From: Planctomycetales bacterium
GTDB lineage: Bacteria; Planctomycetota; Phycisphaerae; SM23-33
Direction of reading: 5' to 3'
Assembly (NCBI GenBank): GCA_030642005.1
Contig: DAOWOP010000027.1
Coordinates: 1-21,995 of the forward strand
Length of the DNA: 21,995 bases
Shown one piece after another: positions 6,317 to 14,498 of the stretch. The notes below the pieces were generated by a model. That model saw nothing but the letters and a program-made list of their open reading frames with translations, was not told where the DNA came from and ran no database searches. How positions within the stretch are numbered: position 1 is the first letter of the stretch; the number at the start of each line of letters is the position of its first letter. A program made the position numbers and the translations under genes.

Positions 6317-7243
6317 TTGAATGCCACACACACGAAAACGATCTGTCGGCAAATCGGTCTTTCGGCGTCTCTGGTCCCTGTTCTTTGCCTGCTTGCCTCT
6401 TGCGAAAAGCCCGCCGATGCGAATAAACTCACGCCTGCATCGACCACAACCATGAAAGCCCGGCGACAGCAGACATTCAAGCCGTTTTATTTCATCTTCA
6501 CCGGCGACCCGCACGTCGGCTTCACCAAGGGCACCACGCGCCGATTCGAGCGGCAGCGACGGCAGATTAACCGCCTCAAACCCGCCTTCGCCCTCATCCC
6601 CGGCGACATGACGCACGGGCTGAAAGAAAAGATGATGGACACGCTCGATTCATCCCTGGAGAAATTCGAGGTTCCCGCCAGGTTCATCCCCGGCAACCAC
6701 GACATCCGCGATCATAAAACCCTCCAGACATGGCGCCAAAGATACGGCAAGGACTACTACGCCTTTACCTACAATAACTGCGACTTCATCTGTCTGAACT
6801 CCATGACGCTCAGCACCGACACATATTACTTCAGGACGAAAGACGCCGATTTCCGGGCAGAGGTGCAAGCCCAGTGGAACTGGCTCGAAAAGACGCTCGC
6901 CCGCGCACGGGCCGAGAAGCGAACACACATTTTCATCCTCCTGCACATCCCGCCCTATACGAAAACCGAGGATGAACGCCACAAACTGACCAACATGCAC
7001 CCGACCGCCCGCCGCCGGCTGCTGACGCTCGCCCGCAAGTATCGCGTCCGCGTCATCCTGGCCGGGCACACACACATCACCAAAGAATGCGGCACCGGAG
7101 ATTTCGCGATCTATACCGTCGGCGGGACATTCCGCCCCGTCGATCTTCGCGGCTACGGATACCGGATATTCAAAGTCCAGGAAGACTGGATTACCCAAAA
7201 ATACGTCCGCCTCGATAAACCACCAAAGAAACTGGATTTCTGA
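6317..7243 (+). CDS. Calcineurin-like metallophosphoesterase lipoprotein
   Basis: 308 residues from a TTG at 6317 (another in-frame TTG lies at 6311). A short basic N-terminus and hydrophobic stretch end in the lipobox LASC, with Cys29 as the lipidation site, so the protein is probably membrane-anchored outside the cytoplasm. The metallophosphoesterase motifs occur in order: GDPHVG (63-68), PGD (95-97), PGNHD (126-130), LLHIPPY (208-214) and AGHTH (249-253). These give the Asp, His and Asn ligands of a two-metal phosphoesterase. The substrate is unknown. It lies 16 bases after coaC and before coaB; nothing known links it to CoA synthesis. The in-frame extension back to 6206 overlaps coaC and is rejected. 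Confidence 0.87.
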   Translation: MNATHTKTICRQIGLSASLVPVLCLLASCEKPADANKLTPASTTTMKARRQQTFKPFYFIFTGDPHVGFTKGTTRRFERQRRQINRLKPAFALIPGDMTHGLKEKMMDTLDSSLEKFEVPARFIPGNHDIRDHKTLQTWRQRYGKDYYAFTYNNCDFICLNSMTLSTDTYYFRTKDADFRAEVQAQWNWLEKTLARARAEKRTHIFILLHIPPYTKTEDERHKLTNMHPTARRRLLTLARKYRVRVILAGHTHITKECGTGDFAIYTVGGTFRPVDLRGYGYRIFKVQEDWITQKYVRLDKPPKKLDF

Positions 7244-7271
7244 ACTTGATTACAAAAAAAGAAGAAGAATT

Positions 7272-7376
7272 AAAATAGCAGGATTACAGGATTACCGGAT
7301 TACAGGGATTTTTTTATAGTTTTTTTTCGTAATTTTAAAATCCCTGTAATCCTGTAATCCCTATAATTCTGCTATT
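7272..7376. repeat. Inverted pair of ggattacagg-unit arms (terminator-like)
   Basis: The left arm (about 7274-7310) holds three near copies of ggattacagg. The right arm (7339-7376) is its reverse complement with a few mismatches and one 1-base indel. About 28 bases of T-rich sequence form the loop. The hairpin would fill the gap between the metallophosphoesterase and coaB. Followed by a pyrimidine-rich run, it could end transcription or protect the 3' end. Confidence 0.75.
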
Positions 7377-7403
7377 CTGTTTCAACGATGGATAATCCTT
7401 ACA

Positions 7404-8084
7404 ATGAAAATCATAATCACAGCCGGTCCGACGCGGGAGTACATCGACAGCGTCCGCTTCATCACCACCGCTTCCAGCGGGAAGATGGGCTATGCCGTGG
7501 CGGCTGAAGCCGTCGCAGCCGGGCACGACGTAACATTAATCACAGGCCCGGTGGCGATAGACCCGCCTGCCGGTTGTGAGGTCGTAACGTTTGTAACAGT
7601 CAAAGAGTTGGCCCAGACCCTCGATGAACGCTTCGACGATTGCGACGTCCTTATCATGGCCGCGGCTGTCGGAGATTTCACCGTCGGCAGGGTGGGACGA
7701 AGCGAAGTCGGTAGGGTGGAACGAAGCGAAGCGAAGTCCCACCCTACAACTGCCGGAAAGATTTCACGCTCTGCCGGGGCGATACAGATAACACTTGAGC
7801 CGACCGAGGACATCCTTGCCGGTCTTGGCCGGCGAAAGCGCCGCGGCCAGATCATTATCGCCTTTGCCGTTGAGGACGCCCCCGCCGAGCAGGCCGAAGC
7901 GAAGGCCCGCAATGAGATGAAGCACAAGAACGCCGATTACGTTGTCCTCAACCCCCCCGCCGCCATGTCGGCAGACGCCTCCGACGCCTCCATCCTCTCG
8001 CCCGACGGGACCGCCCTGCCGTGGACCAATCGAAGCAAACCTGAACTGGCAGAGCACATCATCGCCCTGCTTGAAACAAAATAG
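7404..8084 (+). CDS. coaB: Phosphopantothenate-cysteine ligase (stand-alone CoaB)
   Basis: 226 residues. CoaB joins cysteine to 4'-phosphopantothenate using a nucleotide triphosphate, the step before CoaC. Motifs: ITAGPTREYIDSVRFI (5-20) and SSGKMGYAVAAEA for nucleotide binding, MAAAVGDF (85-92), LEPTEDILAGLG, IIIAFAVED, and a conserved C-terminal region (NADYVVLNPPAAM, then NRSKPELAEHI). Residues 95-115 are an in-frame palindromic repeat insertion (GRVGRSE, GRVERSE, then KSHPTT). It lies between the AAAVxDF motif and the KI that normally follows after only a few residues. The ATG at 7404 begins right at the conserved domain. The TAG stop at 8082-8084 overlaps the next repeat arm. Confidence 0.92.
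   Translation: MKIIITAGPTREYIDSVRFITTASSGKMGYAVAAEAVAAGHDVTLITGPVAIDPPAGCEVVTFVTVKELAQTLDERFDDCDVLIMAAAVGDFTVGRVGRSEVGRVERSEAKSHPTTAGKISRSAGAIQITLEPTEDILAGLGRRKRRGQIIIAFAVEDAPAEQAEAKARNEMKHKNADYVVLNPPAAMSADASDASILSPDGTALPWTNRSKPELAEHIIALLETK
7686..7747 (+). repeat. Palindromic repeat inserted in frame within coaB
   Basis: Two tandem 22-bp copies, 7686-7707 and 7710-7731, match in 20 of 22 positions (core ggtagggtggaacgaagcga). The 3' end, gtcccaccctac (7736-7747), is the reverse complement of the left side of the element (11/12). The element is translated as residues 95-115 of CoaB without breaking the frame. The layout is like the Rickettsia palindromic elements, but the sequence is not one I can place in that family. 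Confidence 0.8.
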
Positions 8085-8192
8085 TCCACGGATTACACAG
8101 ATTACACGGATTTCTAACGGAAGAAGAAAAGTGTCTCGTGCAATCTTTATATGTCTTTGAAAATCTGTATAATCTGTGCAATTCGTGGACTG
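8083..8192. repeat. Inverted pair of attacac-unit arms, terminator-like, after coaB
   Basis: The left arm (8083-8116) reads agtccacggattacacag followed by a second unit. The right arm (8158-8192) is its reverse complement with about 27 of 32 positions matching. The right arm is followed by tgtttttatctttt, so in the plus direction the whole acts as a plausible Rho-independent terminator. The coaB stop codon lies inside the first bases. The same unit recurs at 15594-15617. Confidence 0.75.
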
Positions 8193-8204
8193 TTTTTATC
8201 TTTT

Positions 8205-8222
8205 GTTCGCGTGGTTCGCGGC
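8205..8222 (+). repeat. Short dispersed repeat gttcgcgtggttcgcggc
   Basis: Near-identical to the copy at 2211-2228 (one substitution). It lies between the terminator-like repeat and the psd start. Confidence 0.6.
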
Positions 8223-8235
8223 TTAAACTCATATT

Positions 8236-8937
8236 GTGCGAATTCCCCTGACAAGATACGGCCTGCGTGAGATGGTTATCGCCACGGTTGTCTGCGGAGT
8301 TCCGGCTGCGGTAGCGGCGTGGCTGTTCTGGCCTGTTGCGGTCCTGCCAGCTGCGGTGTGGGTGTATGTCCTATGCTTCTTCCGCGACCCGCAGCGAAGA
8401 CCGGCTGAAGATAACGCATTTATATCCCCCGCCGACGGAAAGGTCGTGGATATAACGCCGGTCGGCGCTGAAAGCCCGCTCGGTACCGACGGGGTGCGAA
8501 TCGGAATCTTTATGAGCATATTCAACGTTCACGTAAATCGCAGCCCGTGCGCCGGAGCGATAACGAAAATCGAACATCGCCCCGGTGGATATGCTGATGC
8601 GCGAAAGCCCGAAGCGGCCGAGCGGAACGAAGCGACGACAATCTGGCTGACAGCCAACGGACAGGCCGGCCTGTCGTTTCCTGTGGTGGTCCGACAGATT
8701 GCCGGTCTGATCGCCCGCCGGATCGTTACCGACCTGCACATCGGGCAGGAAATCGCCGCAGGCCAGCGGATCGGCATGGTCAAGTTCGGCTCGCGCGTGG
8801 AGATGATGATACCCCAGTGCATGATCGGCGAAATTGCCGTTCAGGTCGGCCAGGCCGTGCGAGCGGGCAGGTCCGTCCTCGTTCGCCCGCCCGGCGACTC
8901 GCCGCCGGACAGGCCGACGCAGGAGAAGCAAACATGA
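8236..8937 (+). CDS. psd: Phosphatidylserine decarboxylase proenzyme
   Basis: 233 residues, the short form of the family. Psd converts phosphatidylserine to phosphatidylethanolamine at the cytoplasmic membrane. Two hydrophobic segments (about 12-30 and 31-49) precede FFRDPQRRP and the conserved ISPADGKVVDI (63-73). HVNRSP follows at 99-104. MVKFGSRVEM (181-190) carries the Gly185-Ser186 self-cleavage site; the serine becomes the pyruvoyl group. The GTG start at 8236 puts the membrane segment at the N-terminus, though no clear ribosome site precedes it. It overlaps pssA by four bases (ATGA), and PssA supplies its substrate. Confidence 0.92.
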   Translation: MRIPLTRYGLREMVIATVVCGVPAAVAAWLFWPVAVLPAAVWVYVLCFFRDPQRRPAEDNAFISPADGKVVDITPVGAESPLGTDGVRIGIFMSIFNVHVNRSPCAGAITKIEHRPGGYADARKPEAAERNEATTIWLTANGQAGLSFPVVVRQIAGLIARRIVTDLHIGQEIAAGQRIGMVKFGSRVEMMIPQCMIGEIAVQVGQAVRAGRSVLVRPPGDSPPDRPTQEKQT

Positions 8938-9854
8938 CCGACAATACAAACAACGAAACTGCGGCTCGACTGATCTCGCCGAAGTCCGGAGCCGAATTGC
9001 CCCGTCGTCGCCCGCTGCAAAAAACAGTCCTTCGCAGCATCGCCGCCCTTCCGACGATTGTAACGCTGATGAACGGCATAGCCGGTTTCGCCTCAATCCA
9101 CTACGCCACCAAAGCCGGTCTGTGGAACGCCGGCGGGATCGGAAACCTGACAATAGCAGCCTGGCTGATCTTCGCAGCCTTGCTGTTCGACGCTCTGGAC
9201 GGGCGGGTGGCGAGGATGACCCGGCAGGCGTCCGACTTCGGCGCTCTGCTGGACAGCCTGTGCGACATCATCAGTTTCGGCGTAGCGCCGGCGATCCTCA
9301 TGGTCCATGCAGTCGCAATAACCAAGGAAATCCCCGACTTTGAGATATTCGCGCCGCAGGCCTCGATGCTGGGCAAGGCTGTGATGGTCATCGCGGTTAT
9401 CTACCTTTGCTGTGCGATCCTTCGCCTGGCGAGATTCACTATTGAAAACGCCCCCGACCTCCTGCATCACATGTACTTTCAGGGCCTGCCCTCGCCGGCG
9501 GCGGCAGTGCTTGTCGCGGCGATGGTCCTTCTGTTCGGGCATATCCAGGGCGTCGAGGAAGGTCTGAAGTCAGCCAGGTGGCTGAACATCACTGTAGGCG
9601 CCGGCCTGCCGGCGGCGACACTGGTAGTAGCGATCCTGATGGTTACACGATTCCGATACCCGCACCTGGTCAACCGGTTCGTAATAGGCAGGAAACCTTT
9701 CAGTCACGTCGTCCTGGCCGTTATCGTCATTGCCGCGGCGCTGATGTTCCGGCAGTTCGCCCTGCCACTGGCAGCCGTCGCCTACGCCGCCAGCGGACCG
9801 ATTGTGTCTTTGCGGAATAAATTCACAAGTAAGCAGCGGCGGAATAAAACGTGA
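8934..9854 (+). CDS. pssA: CDP-diacylglycerol-serine O-phosphatidyltransferase
   Basis: 306 residues from the ATG at 8934, with AGGAG upstream. PssA makes phosphatidylserine from CDP-diacylglycerol and serine in the membrane; Psd then decarboxylates it. The CDP-alcohol phosphotransferase motif DGx2ARx8Gx3Dx3D is complete: Asp89, Gly90, Ala93, Arg94, Gly103, Asp107 and Asp111. Several hydrophobic segments follow (for example about 72-88, 128-146 and further ones to residue about 300). A 30-residue polar N-terminus precedes the first membrane segment. The longer reading from 8817 overlaps psd and is rejected. psd-pssA are translationally coupled by the ATGA overlap. Confidence 0.94.
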   Translation: MTDNTNNETAARLISPKSGAELPRRRPLQKTVLRSIAALPTIVTLMNGIAGFASIHYATKAGLWNAGGIGNLTIAAWLIFAALLFDALDGRVARMTRQASDFGALLDSLCDIISFGVAPAILMVHAVAITKEIPDFEIFAPQASMLGKAVMVIAVIYLCCAILRLARFTIENAPDLLHHMYFQGLPSPAAAVLVAAMVLLFGHIQGVEEGLKSARWLNITVGAGLPAATLVVAILMVTRFRYPHLVNRFVIGRKPFSHVVLAVIVIAAALMFRQFALPLAAVAYAASGPIVSLRNKFTSKQRRNKT

Positions 9855-9871
9855 TTCCGACAAACCGGCTG

Positions 9872-9967
9872 GCAATTTCCAATTTCCGATTTTCAATTTC
9901 CAATTGAAAGAGTGCCCGTCTGTTTTTCTGTTCAATTGGAAATCGGCAATTGGAAATTGAAAATTGT
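9872..9967. repeat. Inverted pair of aatttcc-unit arms between convergent pssA and recJ
   Basis: The left arm (about 9873-9908) consists of caatttcc/gattttc units. The right arm (9932-9967) is its reverse complement at roughly 29 of 36 positions; the loop is about 23 bases. It occupies the whole gap between the convergent ends of pssA and recJ and touches the recJ stop codon, so it could end transcription in both directions. Confidence 0.75.
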
Positions 9968-11715
9968 TATTCCCACACGACGTCGCGGAGGTGCATTTCG
10001 ACGCTGCTTCGGCCGTTGAAATGATTTAGCACCGGCTCGCCGACAATATCGACGGTATTGATGCCGGCGAGTTCGTCGGCCAATTCGCCCATGCCGAAGC
10101 CGACGCATCGCATTCGCGCGTTTTCAGGCTGGTCCTGGCCGACGATGAAACTAACGACCCCGCCATTGCGTCCCATCCGCTGCGGAGGCGTCATAATCCG
10201 GGCAGAGCGAACAGCCACCAGCGGGCGCCGATTGCCTCGGCCAAAAGGAGCCAGACGTTCCAACTGCTCGACGACCGAAAACGACAACTCCGCCAGTGTT
10301 ACCTCGGCGTCAATTTTCAGCGCCGGCAGGGTTATCTCTTCGGCGATATTCTGTTCGGCGTAGCGAACGAAATCGGCGGCGAATTTTTCGACGGCGCCGG
10401 CCGACAACTGCAGCCCGCCGGCCATGGCGTGCCCGCCGAAACTTAACAGGTGTTCGCTGCAGGCGGCCAGGGCGTCCCGCATGCCGAAGCCATCGACGCT
10501 CCTGGCCGAACCTCGGCCGGTCGCGCCGTCCAGGGCAATCAGCACAGCGGGTCGGCCGAACTGCTCCACCAGGCGCGAAGCCACTATGCCGACAACGCCG
10601 GCGTGCCAATCCGTCGAAGCCAGCACGATGGCCTTACCGGCAGCCTTGCCGGCCCGGACCATATCGACGGCCTGGTCGGTAATCCGCCGCTCGACCTTCT
10701 GACGCTTGGCGTTCTGCTTTTCGAGGTACTCGGCGATCTGGCGACATCGGTCAGGCTCGGCGCGGGTCAGTAGATCTACGGCAAGGCGTGCATGACCCAT
10801 CCGCCCGCAGGCGTTCAGGCGCGGCGCGAGGCGAAAACCAACGTCATACGCATCCAGTCGCCCGCCGTCCAGCCGGGCCGACGTTATCAAGGCGCGGAGG
10901 CCTGGATGCTCCGTTACCGCCAGGCCCTTCAGGCCATAAACAACCAGGATGCGGTTCTCATCGAGCAGCGGCACCACGTCGGCGATGGTGCCCAGTGCCG
11001 CCAGCGTCGTCGCCTCCAGCAGGAAATTCCGCGTCGGCTCATCCACGCGGTCGGACCCGGCCAGGGTGCGCGCCAGATGCCAGGCGAGTTTGAAGGCAAC
11101 GCCTGCGCCGGCAAGGTCGGCGTTGGGGTAATTACTTTCCAGACCCGGATGAACCACCGCCAGGACCTCCGGCAGCACCGGACCGGCGGCGTGATGGTCG
11201 GTTACGATCACATCCATGCCCAGTTCGCCGGCTCGGCGCAACTGGTCAACGGCAGAGACGCCGCAATCAACCGTTACCAGCAGTTTGACACCATCGGCTG
11301 CGATTTTTTCGACGGCTTCGACGTTGACGCCGTAACCTTCTGTCAGCCGGTGCGGCACGTAGTAATCGACATTCGCCCCGTGCATCGCCAGGCAGCGATA
11401 GAGAATCGCCACCGCCGTCATGCCGTCCACGTCGTAATCGCCGTAGATGCAGATTTTCTCCTCGTCGCGTATGGCCCGGACGAGGCGCTCGACGGCGGCT
11501 TCAATCCCGTCCAGCAGTTCCGGCGGATGAAGGTCGGTCAGTTTGGGATTGAGGAACCTGCGAATCGGCTCGATTTCGTCCAATCCGCGATTATGCAGGA
11601 CTTGCGCGATCAGCGGCGAGGTCTTTAATCGCCGGGCGTTTTCGGCTGCGCCGTCCCAAGCCGGGGCGACCTGCCGGCGATAACCGTTCCGCTTCCATGC
11701 CCTTCGCCGCGCCAT
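9967..11715 (-). CDS. recJ: Single-stranded-DNA-specific exonuclease RecJ
   Basis: 582 residues, typical for RecJ. It degrades single-stranded DNA 5' to 3' in recombination and mismatch or base-excision repair. DHH-family motifs: YGDYDVDGMTA (91-101), VDCGVSA (149-155), VTDHHAAGP (171-179) and RLNACGRMGHA (299-309). The DHHA1 domain shows GRGSARSVDGF and FGGHAMAGG (426-434), followed by an OB-like C-terminus. I place the start at the ATG at 11715, which has GAAGGA upstream, and not at the in-frame start 285 bases further up, because that part overlaps the neighbouring gene. The 70-base gap to the UroD-like gene would allow co-transcription. Confidence 0.95.
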   Translation of the reverse strand: MARRRAWKRNGYRRQVAPAWDGAAENARRLKTSPLIAQVLHNRGLDEIEPIRRFLNPKLTDLHPPELLDGIEAAVERLVRAIRDEEKICIYGDYDVDGMTAVAILYRCLAMHGANVDYYVPHRLTEGYGVNVEAVEKIAADGVKLLVTVDCGVSAVDQLRRAGELGMDVIVTDHHAAGPVLPEVLAVVHPGLESNYPNADLAGAGVAFKLAWHLARTLAGSDRVDEPTRNFLLEATTLAALGTIADVVPLLDENRILVVYGLKGLAVTEHPGLRALITSARLDGGRLDAYDVGFRLAPRLNACGRMGHARLAVDLLTRAEPDRCRQIAEYLEKQNAKRQKVERRITDQAVDMVRAGKAAGKAIVLASTDWHAGVVGIVASRLVEQFGRPAVLIALDGATGRGSARSVDGFGMRDALAACSEHLLSFGGHAMAGGLQLSAGAVEKFAADFVRYAEQNIAEEITLPALKIDAEVTLAELSFSVVEQLERLAPFGRGNRRPLVAVRSARIMTPPQRMGRNGGVVSFIVGQDQPENARMRCVGFGMGELADELAGINTVDIVGEPVLNHFNGRSSVEMHLRDVVWE

Positions 11716-11785
11716 GTGTCCTTCTTCACCTTCCGTGCGATTATTACAAAGTGGTATTGTAGCAAATTCGGCGGCGCCCGGCGCG

Positions 11786-13018
11786 CTATCCGTTAAATTC
11801 AGCGATCGCGTCGAACATGGCGACGATGTTTTCCGGCGGGATATCGGCCATAATGTTGTGTACCTGCTGGAATACGAACCCGCCGCCGGGGGCAAAGATT
11901 TCCAGCCGTTCAAGCACGTGAGAGCGGATTTCTTCAGGCGAGGCATGGGGCAAAACGGACTGCGTATCGCAACCACCGCCCCACAGGCACAGACGATCAC
12001 CGAAATCTGCCTTCAGACCCGCCGGGTCCATCCCCTCGCAACTGGTCTGGACAGGATTGATTGCGTCCAGGCCCGCGTCGATCAGGTCGTCCAAAAGCGG
12101 CCTGACTCCCCCGCAGCAATGCAGCATCACTTTGACGTCGGCCAACTCCTTGGCCTTGTGCCACAGCACCGAATGTCGCGGCTTGAAGAACTCACGATAC
12201 ATCGCCGGCGAAATCTGCGGACCGGTCTGCATACCCAAATCGTCGCCGAATAAGATCACGTCAACGTATGAACCCGCCGCTCCCAGAAACTCCTCCATCC
12301 GGGGAAGATACATCTCCACCAGACGATCCAGCAGGCGATGAGCCTCTTTCGGCTCGGCTGCCAGCATCATGAAAAAATTGTCGTTGCGGCAAAGGAACTG
12401 GCTCGTTTCCAGGAGGTTTCCGCCGAACAGCGACACGACAGCACGGTCGGTGGATTGGCGAAGCGTCTTTGCGCCTTCGGCAAAGTCGGCCGGTTCAACA
12501 GTTGGTGGAGCCGGCGGTGGGCAGACAGACCACATGACCTCGGCCAGAATATCCGGCAGGTTCGAAAGGTCCTCCGGCAACCCGTCCACAAAGGGCCAGA
12601 ATACCTGATCGAAATAGAGCATGCCCGCCCTCTGAACGCCGATGCGCCGACCGCCTGGACTGCGCACGCACCACCCGTCGCCTTCTTTGACGATATTCGC
12701 CTCGGCTGGAATCAGGCAGTCGCTGCCGTCCGGAAGCCGCCAGGGTTTCCAGTCGCTTTCGTCGCCGCCAAAGCCACGCCCCAACTCAATCGTGTCCACG
12801 CCGAAGCGTTCCAGCACGTCGTCGTCTATGATCGCCAACTGCTGGATGAGGTCGTAAAGTCGCGGCGGCCGGTCGGGCAGACCAAGATGCCGGCGAAGGT
12901 TGCGATAGGCTATCGCCATTATCCCGCTGGAGCGGTGCGAGCCGAAATCAATCGGCACCCGATCCGGCTGAACGTGGTTAACGGCGTGAAGCACTCGCTG
13001 ACGAGAAGTTTCAGGCAT
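11786..13018 (-). CDS. Uroporphyrinogen decarboxylase superfamily protein (not HemE)
   Basis: 410 residues. It begins with the family's usual ETSRQRVLHAVNHVQPDRVPID, and continues with FGDDLGMQTGPQISPAMYREFFKPR (257-281) and HCCGGVRPLLDDLIDAG (300-316). HCCGG is at the position where corrinoid methyltransferases such as MtaA/CmuA have a zinc-binding HxCG. The PRQAGRY arginine motif of true HemE is absent, so haem synthesis is unlikely. The closest activity class would be methyl transfer to or from a corrinoid or thiol, which I infer from the family only. No corrinoid protein or activator is beside it. A second, quite different member lies at 14499-15551. Confidence 0.85.
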   Translation of the reverse strand: MPETSRQRVLHAVNHVQPDRVPIDFGSHRSSGIMAIAYRNLRRHLGLPDRPPRLYDLIQQLAIIDDDVLERFGVDTIELGRGFGGDESDWKPWRLPDGSDCLIPAEANIVKEGDGWCVRSPGGRRIGVQRAGMLYFDQVFWPFVDGLPEDLSNLPDILAEVMWSVCPPPAPPTVEPADFAEGAKTLRQSTDRAVVSLFGGNLLETSQFLCRNDNFFMMLAAEPKEAHRLLDRLVEMYLPRMEEFLGAAGSYVDVILFGDDLGMQTGPQISPAMYREFFKPRHSVLWHKAKELADVKVMLHCCGGVRPLLDDLIDAGLDAINPVQTSCEGMDPAGLKADFGDRLCLWGGGCDTQSVLPHASPEEIRSHVLERLEIFAPGGGFVFQQVHNIMADIPPENIVAMFDAIAEFNG

Positions 13019-13085
13019 CCTTATACTCTCCTTCGCAATGCACTAACACCCGCGAGACAATAACACATCGACGCATCACGCAAGT

Positions 13086-13610
13086 CTATTTCAAGAATCG
13101 AATGGTCAGGGGATAGCGGTAAGACTCCCCGTTGTTGGCCTTGACCGAAGCAATAATGACAAAAATAATGTCCACCACAACAACGGCAATAGAGAGAAAA
13201 ATGCCGACAATTATAACAATCAAAAAGGCCGACACGATGCCGTAGATCGCCATGGAAATCTGGAAGTTCAGCGACTCTTTTCCCTGCTCGTTCACGAATG
13301 GCGATTTATCCTTTTGAATCAGCCAGACGACGAGCGGGCCGATGATGTTGCCGAAAGGAATCCCTGTGAATATGGCCAGCGCTGCGAGGTGGCAAAGCAT
13401 TCCCCACATACGCGAATCCTTATCGCTCATGACCGGCGAGACTGTCGGCGTCACCGGCGGCGGAGGAATTTCGCTTCTAGTCGCGACAGGTTCAGCCGGC
13501 AGCGGAGCGATGCTGACGTTTCCGCAATCAGGGCACGTTACGCTCTGGCCGGCCTGGTCGTCGGCAAGTTCCGTAACATTGCCGCACTTTGGACATTTTG
13601 ACTGTATCAT
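13086..13610 (-). CDS. Zinc-ribbon plus DUF4870 membrane protein
   Basis: 174 residues. Residues 1-30 hold a two-knuckle zinc ribbon (Cys6, Cys9, Cys26, Cys29 in CPKCG and CPDCG). A Pro/Val-rich linker follows (about 33-60). Then comes a DUF4870 region: MWGMLCHLAALAIF, GPLVVWLIQKDKSPFVNEQG and KESLNFQISMAIY, with three or four membrane segments to about residue 157. The function of DUF4870 is not known. Its ATG overlaps the dapB stop by four bases, so the two are translated together. The ribbon could bind metal or nucleic acid, but nothing here decides that. Confidence 0.85.
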   Translation of the reverse strand: MIQSKCPKCGNVTELADDQAGQSVTCPDCGNVSIAPLPAEPVATRSEIPPPPVTPTVSPVMSDKDSRMWGMLCHLAALAIFTGIPFGNIIGPLVVWLIQKDKSPFVNEQGKESLNFQISMAIYGIVSAFLIVIIVGIFLSIAVVVVDIIFVIIASVKANNGESYRYPLTIRFLK

Positions 13611-14419
13611 TTCACGGCTCCTTTCCGGCTTTCACCGAACAGTACGTCCTGCATTGTGTAAAGGCCCGGTTTCCTGTCGGCTACCCATAGGGCTGCACGG
13701 AGCGCGCCGCGAGCGAATGTGTCGCGCGTATGGGCCGAGTGCGAGATTGTTACCGTCTCGCCGAGACAGCCGAAATGGACGCTGTGCTCGCCGACCGTAT
13801 CGCCCAGGCGGACGGCGTGCATACCTATCTCGCCGGGCCTGCGCCGGCTTTTGCCACCCCTGCCAAGAACGGCCGACTCGCCGTACTCCCTGCCCGTCGC
13901 GGCACAGACGGCCTTCGCCAGCGCAATGGCTGTGCCGGACGGGGCGTCCTTCTTAAAGCGATGATGCGCTTCGGTAATCTCGACGTCGTAATCCTCACCG
14001 AGCGCAGAGGCGACCTCGCCGACGACCTTCAGCAGCAGATTCACGCCCACCGACATATTCGGCGCATGGACGATCGCGATTCGCGAGGCCGAATCCGCCA
14101 CCTCTGCCAGTTGCGACTCGGTCAGGCCGGTAGTGCCAATGACCATCGCCACGCTGTGCTCCCGGCAGACCTCCAGCCAGTGCATCGTCCCGTCCGGCAG
14201 GGAAAAGTCGATAAGCACCTGTGGGGCGTCGGTTAATTGCTCCGTTACCTTTACGCCGAAGGTCCCCACGCCGGCCAACTCGCCGACATCACGCCCGATT
14301 GCCTCCTGGCCGGTCGATTCCAAAGCGCCGACGATATCAAACTGCTCCGACCCAATCGCCAAAGCCGCTATCCGCCGACCCATCCGACCCGCTGCTCCGG
14401 TTATCGCTATCCTGATCAC
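13607..14419 (-). CDS. dapB: 4-hydroxy-tetrahydrodipicolinate reductase
   Basis: 270 residues, standard length. DapB reduces hydroxy-tetrahydrodipicolinate with NAD(P)H on the way to diaminopimelate and lysine, so it also feeds peptidoglycan synthesis. Motifs: nucleotide-binding ITGAAGRMGRR (6-16), DFSLPDG (71-77), IGTTGLT, APNMSVGVNLL, and the substrate/catalytic block EAHHRFKKDAPSGTA (150-164) with His153 and Lys157. The start is GTG at 14419 with AAGGAA upstream; a nearby ATG (14423) is in another frame. It is followed, with overlap, by the zinc-ribbon gene. Confidence 0.95.
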   Translation of the reverse strand: MIRIAITGAAGRMGRRIAALAIGSEQFDIVGALESTGQEAIGRDVGELAGVGTFGVKVTEQLTDAPQVLIDFSLPDGTMHWLEVCREHSVAMVIGTTGLTESQLAEVADSASRIAIVHAPNMSVGVNLLLKVVGEVASALGEDYDVEITEAHHRFKKDAPSGTAIALAKAVCAATGREYGESAVLGRGGKSRRRPGEIGMHAVRLGDTVGEHSVHFGCLGETVTISHSAHTRDTFARGALRAALWVADRKPGLYTMQDVLFGESRKGAVK

Positions 14420-14438
14420 CCATCAATTCCTTTCTTTA

Positions 14439-14469
14439 GCCGCAAACCCGCAGGACAGGCTACGCGAAC
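14439..14469 (-). repeat. Interrupted copy of the gttcgcg repeat
   Basis: Read on the plus strand, gccgcaaac and tacgcgaac are the two halves of the repeat seen intact at 15568-15585. Here they are separated by 13 extra bases (ccgcaggacaggc). It lies upstream of dapB in the 79-base gap to the second UroD-like gene. Confidence 0.45.
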
Positions 14470-14498
14470 AAAAACAATACCGAAAGATGAAAACTTAA

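Noticed and set aside
7272..7376. CRISPR-like short repeats
   Set aside because: The repeated unit is about 10 bp with no spacers, and the arms are inverted rather than regularly spaced; no cas gene is nearby.
11716..12000. 95-residue N-terminal extension of RecJ
   Set aside because: It overlaps the UroD-like gene in another frame, has no family similarity, and a good ribosome site precedes the inner ATG at 11715.
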